From Bacteroidales bacterium UBA4417 (lineage in GTDB: Bacteria > Bacteroidota > Bacteroidia > Bacteroidales > UBA4417): 11,811 bases of DNA. Below are positions 5,843 through 11,811 of this stretch, piece after piece (positions within the stretch are counted from its first letter, which is position 1; every line of letters starts with the position of its first letter). A model generated the notes under the pieces. It did not search any database. It was not told the DNA's origin and saw only the letters and a program-made list of their open reading frames with translations. A program made the translations under genes and the position numbers. Where the stretch lies: contig DGQJ01000135.1 of NCBI GenBank assembly GCA_002389705.1, positions 1 to 11,811 on the forward strand. The letters are read 5' to 3'.

Positions 5843-8809
5843 TTGAACCAGCTCCGGATATATTTATACTTTTCTGTTTTTCTTTTAAGCGGAGCCGGTG
5901 TTCTTGCCCAAAACCCGTTCATCAGGCATTATACTACCTCAGACGGACTGCCTACCAACACCATTTACCAGATGTGCCAGGACAGCCATAAATTCCTATG
6001 GTTTTCCTCTGATGCCGGAGTTATAAAGTTTGATGGTTCTACATTTACCAGTTACCGAAAAAAAGACGGACTCAGCAGTAACGATGTGGTGCGGGTAAAA
6101 GAAGATGCCAAAGGGCGGATATGGTTTTTTAATTATAATGCTACTGTTAACTATTTTTATCAGAATAAAATTTACAATGAAAAAAATGCGCCTTTTTTAA
6201 AACAGTTGGCTGGAAAAGGGTTTTTTATCGATTTTTTTACGGATTCATCGAAGAGAATCTATTTTTATAATTATCAAAGAGAAGTTTTTATTCTTGATCT
6301 AAAAAACAGGGTTATAAAAGATTCTCTACTATTAAATTTTAATGCAGCATATTCTCGGGGAACACAACTTAATCCAAGAGTATGCTTTTTGAACAAAACA
6401 TCTTCTACAGAATGGGAGATATGGACTAGCTATGGGATTTACAGTGAAAATATTCATAATGGATTAATACGAATCATTGATATAGCATTGAGGGCAAGGT
6501 ATGTTTTCCCTGAAAGAAATAATTCGTTGTATGTATTACCATATAATTATTCAGATGGAATAGTCAAATTTACGAACGATCGAAGAAAATTAATAATTCC
6601 AATCAATGGAGATGCACAGCAAATTAGAAGTATTATAGAAGATTCTGAAGGTTATTTATGGATAGCTGCGTTAGATGAGGGGATTTTTTGCCTCAAAGGC
6701 GATAAACTAATTCGGCATTTCGATATCAAGAATGCACATGGACTTCTTCAGGATCATGAGCGTAATATCTGGGTAAGTACGCAGTCCGATGGTATTTACG
6801 AAATCAATCATGATATTTTAACCCAGACTCATTACGACCGAAGCATATTTAATAATTCAGGCATCAAAAAGTTATATGAATTCCCGGGTATGGGCCTGGG
6901 TTGTTTGGGTACCAAAATGGTCTTTTTATATTCAGCCGATAAAACATTTTACAAATTAACTGTCCCAAAATCGCTGCAACAGGTTGATATTATCCACTTG
7001 TTTAAAAACAAAACTTTGTTGTTGGGAGAAAAAAGTAAGAGCATATGCCTGTTTGAAAATATCAGATTGAATAATGTATCAAAGATAGTAAATTCAGATA
7101 GAAAAATTCTGGACTCATTACAGTTGAAGAAAATTATCGATGACCGGTCGGGTTTACTTACTATAATGTTCGATCAGAACAGGATTTTATCTACACTTTC
7201 GGCCAAACCTTTATTTAATGTAGAATATACAGAATTTAAAGAGCGGATAAATAACGCATACTTCAACTCAAGGAATGAACTTATCATTAATGCCCGACGG
7301 AATTACATCTATTCAAAAAATAACCTGAGACCATACCCGGCTTTAAACCGGTTTGATGGATATGTGATTTCGAGTCACCTGGTAATTAATGATACCACAG
7401 AGTTATTAAATATTGATGGCGACAGCCTGTTCCTTTTAGTAAGGGGCAAATTCTACAATCTCACCAAAGCCTTAAGCTCGCCTATCGATTTACAGGTTAA
7501 GCAGGCCTTGTATAAAGATTCAAAACTATACTTATCTACCCTGAAAGAAATATTTGTGTGCTATAATCCGCTGAATGCCGTGAGTGGGAACCCTGTGAGC
7601 ATAAATCAGTTGAATCTTGGATTTAACAATATCAATGATATTTCCATTGACAGCAGCTCGCTTTATGTTGCTAGTGATGATGGCTTAACTGTAATTCCTG
7701 AAAAGGCTATGTTTGCCCAGGCGACGCCAGCGCCCATTCCATATATACGATCCATAACTATTAACAATGTAAGTTACCCGCTTCCGGCCAGGGAAATAAG
7801 CCTGAAGGGCAAAAATTATATTCAGATTTCTTTTGGGTGTATAAGCTATCTCACAAGCACAAAAACATATTCGTACAGACTCGAAGGGGCTGAAAAAAAC
7901 TGGACCATGGGATCGGGCCAGGAACTTGACCTTTTTTATCGTAATCTGCCACCAGGGAAGTATAGCTTTAAACTTCGGGTAAGAACTACTTCCGAATGGA
8001 GTAAACCCCTGGTACTGGATATAGTGATAAAACCTACCCTCTTTGAATATCCAGGTTTTTGGGCTATACTGATAGTGCTGGCCGGTGTGCTGGTTGTTTT
8101 ATTGATATACAGGATAAAAGCTGATCGAATGAAAAAAACAGAAATCGATCATCAACTGGTACTGCTCGAACAAAAAGCGCTGCAATCAATGATGAATCCT
8201 CACTTTATTTTTAACTCCCTGGGTTCCATACAGAATTACCTGCTCAGGAACAAAAGCAATGAGGCTGTAATTTACCTTTCGGAGTTTACAAGGCTTATTA
8301 GGCAAAACCTAAAAGCAGTCAATACCCCAATGATATTGCTGGACGACGAAACTGAAAGGCTTAAAAATTACCTCGACCTGGAGAAAATAAGACTCGACAA
8401 CAAATTTGATTACAGCATAAAAATTGATCCTGTACTGGAGGAAGAGATGATCTATATTCCCAGCATGATTATACAGCCAATTGTTGAAAATTCAATATGG
8501 CATGGTATCGCATCACTCAATGAGCCGGGCAGGATAGAAATCAGTTTTCAGACTTATACACCCACATCGTTGATAATTTGTATCCGCGATAATGGAATCG
8601 GGATCAAAAAATCGATGGAATACCAATCGAGAAATTCGGGCAGGCCTCATTTGGGTATGCAGATTAACCGCAAACGACTCGATTTGCTGAGTAAAAAATA
8701 TGGTACCCAGGCCAGTATTAGTTATTCCGAATGCCTTCCAGGCTATCCTGATCCGGGCACCATGGCTACCGTAATAGTGCCATTTACCTACAACGCCTCC
8801 GAAACGTAA
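5843..8809 (+). CDS. LytS/YehU-type sensor histidine kinase with periplasmic beta-propeller
   Basis: A 988-aa membrane sensor. In order: signal peptide (about 1-22, cleavage near VLA-Q), Reg_prop-type propeller (about 25-650), Y_Y_Y domain (about 657-732), one membrane helix (about 739-758), His_kinase domain with NPHFIFNS and phospho-acceptor H787, then an ATPase domain with N-box N883 (QPIVENS), DNGIGI from D916 and a GRPHLGM loop near 935-941. Only some blades keep the consensus, e.g. SDGLPTN...FLWFSSDAGVIKF (33-64), RIWFF and NIWVSTQSDGIYEI. The start is TTG, one nt after the regulator's stop. No ATG exists between the in-frame stop at 5813 and residue 43, and starting later would remove the signal peptide. 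It probably senses a periplasmic ligand and phosphorylates the LytTR regulator. The ligand is unknown. DNA for residues 94-133 is only about 24% G+C by hand count, well below the flanking genes. Confidence 0.93.
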   Translation: MNQLRIYLYFSVFLLSGAGVLAQNPFIRHYTTSDGLPTNTIYQMCQDSHKFLWFSSDAGVIKFDGSTFTSYRKKDGLSSNDVVRVKEDAKGRIWFFNYNATVNYFYQNKIYNEKNAPFLKQLAGKGFFIDFFTDSSKRIYFYNYQREVFILDLKNRVIKDSLLLNFNAAYSRGTQLNPRVCFLNKTSSTEWEIWTSYGIYSENIHNGLIRIIDIALRARYVFPERNNSLYVLPYNYSDGIVKFTNDRRKLIIPINGDAQQIRSIIEDSEGYLWIAALDEGIFCLKGDKLIRHFDIKNAHGLLQDHERNIWVSTQSDGIYEINHDILTQTHYDRSIFNNSGIKKLYEFPGMGLGCLGTKMVFLYSADKTFYKLTVPKSLQQVDIIHLFKNKTLLLGEKSKSICLFENIRLNNVSKIVNSDRKILDSLQLKKIIDDRSGLLTIMFDQNRILSTLSAKPLFNVEYTEFKERINNAYFNSRNELIINARRNYIYSKNNLRPYPALNRFDGYVISSHLVINDTTELLNIDGDSLFLLVRGKFYNLTKALSSPIDLQVKQALYKDSKLYLSTLKEIFVCYNPLNAVSGNPVSINQLNLGFNNINDISIDSSSLYVASDDGLTVIPEKAMFAQATPAPIPYIRSITINNVSYPLPAREISLKGKNYIQISFGCISYLTSTKTYSYRLEGAEKNWTMGSGQELDLFYRNLPPGKYSFKLRVRTTSEWSKPLVLDIVIKPTLFEYPGFWAILIVLAGVLVVLLIYRIKADRMKKTEIDHQLVLLEQKALQSMMNPHFIFNSLGSIQNYLLRNKSNEAVIYLSEFTRLIRQNLKAVNTPMILLDDETERLKNYLDLEKIRLDNKFDYSIKIDPVLEEEMIYIPSMIIQPIVENSIWHGIASLNEPGRIEISFQTYTPTSLIICIRDNGIGIKKSMEYQSRNSGRPHLGMQINRKRLDLLSKKYGTQASISYSECLPGYPDPGTMATVIVPFTYNASET

Positions 8810-9100
8810 GCCTCAATCTCCGGCTTTGTCCGGCTGAACATTTATTTGGTAAAAAGTATCCGTTTGTAAGCATGGCAGCAGGTTTCAGGCCCAGGTATAG
8901 CATAAAATTATTCCTTCATCGCTTCCTTTTATCAGCCATATCATAACCCTTTTTAACATCTACCTGCAAACAATAGGAATCCCGCCTTAGGTTTTGTAAA
9001 TTTGATACTGTAATTAGCCGGCTTATCCGAATTACCTGAATAGCTTAAACCACAAGGCAAAGAAAATTAATATACAGTAAATGTTAACTGGCCTTTCGGG
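8810..9100 (+). other. Intergenic region between the two sensor genes
   Basis: In this 291-bp spacer I see no convincing gene, terminator hairpin or TTCACTCAAT repeat. The only clear element is the -7 box at 8997. A short direct repeat TCCGGCT-TTG-TCCGGCT occurs just after the kinase stop, with no evident role. Confidence 0.5.
8997..9004 (+). promoter_or_regulatory. -7 promoter element for the second sensor gene
   Basis: TAAATTTG exactly matches TAnnTTTG and sits about 97 bp before the ATG at 9101. A matching -33 TTTG is not seen at 17-23 bp upstream, so the assignment is moderate. It implies that the second sensor is transcribed separately from the regulator-sensor operon. Confidence 0.45.
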
Positions 9101-11811
9101 ATGAAAAAAAGCATTACGCTGTTTCTTCTTATCATGACGAGTTGCCTTGAAGGCAGCCCCCAGCAATATTTTTTTACCGGCTATTCGATCAGCGATGGAC
9201 TTTCGCAAAGCGTTGTGAATTGCATTTTTCAGGACTCGAAAGGATTCCTTTGGTTTGGTACCCAAAACGGGCTCAATAAATTTAACGGTTATACATTCGA
9301 AGTTTTTACCTACAACCCAACCGATTCCAATTCAATTTCGAATAACTGGATTAATGGAATAGCCGAAGATAAGGAATCCAATCTCTGGATAGCCACAAAA
9401 GGCGGGCTGGTTAAATACGTCAGAAAAGAAAAGCGTTTTAAACGTATCCGGTATGCTTCGCCTTTCCAGCTACTGGCAACCGAGTGCATTTACGATGTAA
9501 AATGTATGCGCAATGGCAGCATCATTATAAATATGCCCCCGGTGCTATCGGTATGTGACCAGAAAACCCTGAAGTTCAATCATTTCATCAGTCCTTTTGC
9601 CTTTGATGGAAGCGCAAAGGACAACAAAATTCCGCTGCTCGAAGACAGGGATGGCAGTATTTGGGTAGCTTCAACCAAAGGGCTTGCCCGGTTTATACAG
9701 GCAACATCATCATTTAAAGTCTTTAAACACGATAAAAACGATCCGAATAGTATTTCGGACGATAACATTACCGCTCTTTTCCAGGATAAATACCAGGGCC
9801 TGTGGGTAGGAACATCCTCCGGGCTCAATTACCGTGCTCCCGGGGCCAAAGGATTTGTTCATTATTTTCACGACAGTGAAAATGAATTTTCACTGAGTAA
9901 TAATTTTATCAGGGCTATTGTTTCGGATAAGCAAGGTAATCTGTGGATAGCTACCGAAGGCGGAGGGGTGAACAGGATGTTTCATCATACGAAAAACCAG
10001 GTATTGTTTGAGCGTTTCTCAGCCGAAAAGAGCGGGCTCAACCACAATATTAACCTTGCCCTGGCCATCGATAATTCTGATAATTTATGGGTGGGAACCT
10101 TGTCGGGGATTAACAAAACCGATCTTAAAAAACGAAATTTCAGGCTGTATCGTAAAAACGATTCACCCTATTCCGTCGACCTGGCCGGTAATGTTATTGC
10201 TTCGGTTTATGTTGACGATAAGGGGTTGATCTGGATTGGAAACTGGGGGCAAGGCCTGAATATTTACAACCGTGCAACCGGCCAGGTAATTCACTATTCA
10301 TCTAAACTCGCAGGGAATTTCCATATCCCAAACGATTACATTCATTGCATTTTTGCCGACCACCAGCACACCATCTGGCTGGGAACCCGCGATGGACTTA
10401 TGGTGTATGATAATAAACTGAAGCGTTTTGTACGCCCCGATGTTTTTTTCAACAATAAAAGCCTGCCCTCATTTGCCGGCTTACGTATTAACCGGGTAAT
10501 TCAGGATCGTGAATTCAATTACTGGGTAGCCACGCACGATGGTTTATACAAAATGCAGCGCAATGGATTTATGCCGGAGCATTATTACGCAGGTGCTATT
10601 GCCGGCTTCAGGATCAGTTCGAACCTGGTGTATGCCTTGCTGGAGGACCGCGATGGAGCCATCTGGGTTGGCACTATCAACGGGCTTGATGTCATTGACC
10701 CGAAGCGGGGCAAAATAAGTCATTTCAACAAAGGCGACAGCCGCGGTAACTCACTTTCGGATAACTTTGTTACGGCTCTGTGCGAGGACACACAGGGAGA
10801 TATTTGGATAGGCACAAATTCGTACATTAACAGGTACTCAAAGAAAAAAGGGACATTCAGCTATTACTCTGCCGATGCCGGTGTGCCCAGCAACCTGGTT
10901 TACAGCATCGAAAAAGACTCCCGCCGGAACTTATGGTTTGCCACCGGTAACGGGTTATGCCGTTATGATACGGCCAGCAGAAAGTTTCGCACCTATTCGG
11001 TTGAGGATGGTTTACAAAGTCCGGAATTTAACATGGGTGCTTATTGGGGGGCGGGAAACGGCGAAATGTTTTTTGGCGGAATGAACGGGCTGAACTCATT
11101 TTTCCCCGATTCGTTGGGCGAAAATCCACATATCCCGGTCATTGCCATTACAGCAGCGTACAAATTATCAAAAGGAAGCAGGGAATACATCAACCTCGAA
11201 ACCGGTACCCCGGTTGTACTCAGTTTCAACGAAAATACGCTTACCGTTGAGTTTGCTGCGCTTGAATTTACCAATCCATCCAAAAACCGCTATGCTTATA
11301 AGCTCGAAGGTGTTGATGACGACTGGAACGATATCGGAACCAGGAATTTTATAGCTTTTACCAAACTGTCGCCCGGCAAGTACACGCTTCATATAAAAGG
11401 CTGTAATAACGACGGCCGCTGGAACCCTAAGGGCATTAGCTTGCCCATCACGGTTTTCCCGCCCTGGTGGAGAAGCAAAATTGCCTATGCCGCTTATCTT
11501 TTGCTGGCAGCTTTCCTGGTTTTTTTGTATGTGAAAATGCGTGAGCGTAAACATGTAAAAGAAAAGAAAATCCTTGAGGAAAAAGTTAGTATCAGAACAC
11601 AGCTGATAGAGAAACAGAAATCTGAAATTTTAAAAAAGAACGAGGAGCTCAATGAGCTTAATGCTGCAAAGGACAAGTTCTTTTCTATTATTGCCCACGA
11701 CCTGCGAAATCCTTTCAATGCCATTATCGGGCTTACCGATGTGCTGCTGATCAGCCTCGACGACCTTGACGTTGTTAAGCTGCAGAAAACCCTTGAAAAT
11801 ATAAAAGGCTC
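9101..11811 (+). CDS. Two-propeller sensor histidine kinase, possibly hybrid (3' end outside window)
   Basis: An open frame of 903 complete codons runs off the right edge, so the protein is partial. It begins with a signal peptide (about 1-20; IMTSC could be a weak lipobox). About 13 clear Reg_prop blades follow (roughly 25-700), with signatures such as GFLWFGTQNGLNKF, NLWIATEGGGVNRM, AIWVGTINGLDVID and DIWIGTN. With one degenerate blade this fits two seven-bladed propellers. A Y_Y_Y domain (about 705-787), one membrane helix (about 794-811), a charged coiled coil (about 812-856) and a HisKA H-box KFFSIIAHDLRNPFNAIIG with H866 complete the visible part. This is the layout of Bacteroidota hybrid two-component systems, which usually go on to an ATPase domain, a receiver and an AraC-type HTH, but that part is not in view. 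Its kinase class (HisKA) differs from the LytS-type neighbour, so the two are not recent duplicates. No polysaccharide utilisation genes are nearby. Confidence 0.9.
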   Translation, partial: MKKSITLFLLIMTSCLEGSPQQYFFTGYSISDGLSQSVVNCIFQDSKGFLWFGTQNGLNKFNGYTFEVFTYNPTDSNSISNNWINGIAEDKESNLWIATKGGLVKYVRKEKRFKRIRYASPFQLLATECIYDVKCMRNGSIIINMPPVLSVCDQKTLKFNHFISPFAFDGSAKDNKIPLLEDRDGSIWVASTKGLARFIQATSSFKVFKHDKNDPNSISDDNITALFQDKYQGLWVGTSSGLNYRAPGAKGFVHYFHDSENEFSLSNNFIRAIVSDKQGNLWIATEGGGVNRMFHHTKNQVLFERFSAEKSGLNHNINLALAIDNSDNLWVGTLSGINKTDLKKRNFRLYRKNDSPYSVDLAGNVIASVYVDDKGLIWIGNWGQGLNIYNRATGQVIHYSSKLAGNFHIPNDYIHCIFADHQHTIWLGTRDGLMVYDNKLKRFVRPDVFFNNKSLPSFAGLRINRVIQDREFNYWVATHDGLYKMQRNGFMPEHYYAGAIAGFRISSNLVYALLEDRDGAIWVGTINGLDVIDPKRGKISHFNKGDSRGNSLSDNFVTALCEDTQGDIWIGTNSYINRYSKKKGTFSYYSADAGVPSNLVYSIEKDSRRNLWFATGNGLCRYDTASRKFRTYSVEDGLQSPEFNMGAYWGAGNGEMFFGGMNGLNSFFPDSLGENPHIPVIAITAAYKLSKGSREYINLETGTPVVLSFNENTLTVEFAALEFTNPSKNRYAYKLEGVDDDWNDIGTRNFIAFTKLSPGKYTLHIKGCNNDGRWNPKGISLPITVFPPWWRSKIAYAAYLLLAAFLVFLYVKMRERKHVKEKKILEEKVSIRTQLIEKQKSEILKKNEELNELNAAKDKFFSIIAHDLRNPFNAIIGLTDVLLISLDDLDVVKLQKTLENIKG

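Noticed and set aside
8872..8946. 24-codon ORF between the two sensor genes
   Set aside because: Short, with no promoter directly upstream and no motif; expected by chance.
11168..11554. 128-aa antisense open frame inside the second sensor gene
   Set aside because: It lies wholly opposite the Y_Y_Y and membrane part of the sensor, whose forward frame is clearly coding.

Overview
The window looks like chromosomal DNA from an anaerobic or facultatively anaerobic member of the Bacteroidota, probably near the Bacteroidales. Three things point there. Upstream of several genes sit boxes matching the Bacteroidota -7 promoter element TAnnTTTG. Genes are preceded by A-rich leaders with no Shine-Dalgarno sequence. 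Two large sensor kinases carry periplasmic Reg_prop beta-propellers and a Y_Y_Y domain, an architecture typical of this phylum. No tRNA, rRNA, CRISPR array or insertion sequence was seen.

Left part (16-3197, + strand): a metabolic operon of a short-chain acyl-CoA dehydrogenase (bcd type) followed by etfB and etfA, closed by a hairpin terminator. The EtfB sequence resembles the electron-bifurcating clostridial Bcd/EtfAB type. If that is right, these genes reduce crotonyl-CoA with NADH and produce reduced ferredoxin. Convergent to them, on the - strand (3264-4097), is a nitroreductase-family flavoprotein with two N-terminal 4Fe-4S clusters. It has its own -7 box.

Middle part (4098-5049): mostly non-coding and the most interesting stretch. 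It holds two pairs of direct repeats (core TACCRTTCACTCAAT). Both pairs have a 21-bp period, and each lies about 42 bp upstream of a -7-like box. The repeat form and period match what is known for LytTR-family DNA-binding domains. The first pair and box precede a 76-codon Cys-rich ORF (4379-4609). The second pair and box precede an untranslated stretch of about 80 nt ending in a near-perfect intrinsic terminator, which is a candidate small RNA. A LytTR response regulator gene starts 240 bp further on.

Right part (5050-11811, + strand): the LytTR response regulator and a 988-aa LytS/YehU-type sensor kinase with a periplasmic propeller form a tight two-gene operon (1-nt gap, TTG start). After a 291-bp spacer, a second, unrelated-class propeller sensor begins at 9101. 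It has about 13-14 propeller blades, a Y_Y_Y domain, a membrane helix and a HisKA domain, and it runs off the window. The working model is that the first sensor phosphorylates the LytTR regulator, which binds the 21-bp-period repeats and switches on the Cys-rich microprotein and the small RNA. This is inference from sequence only.
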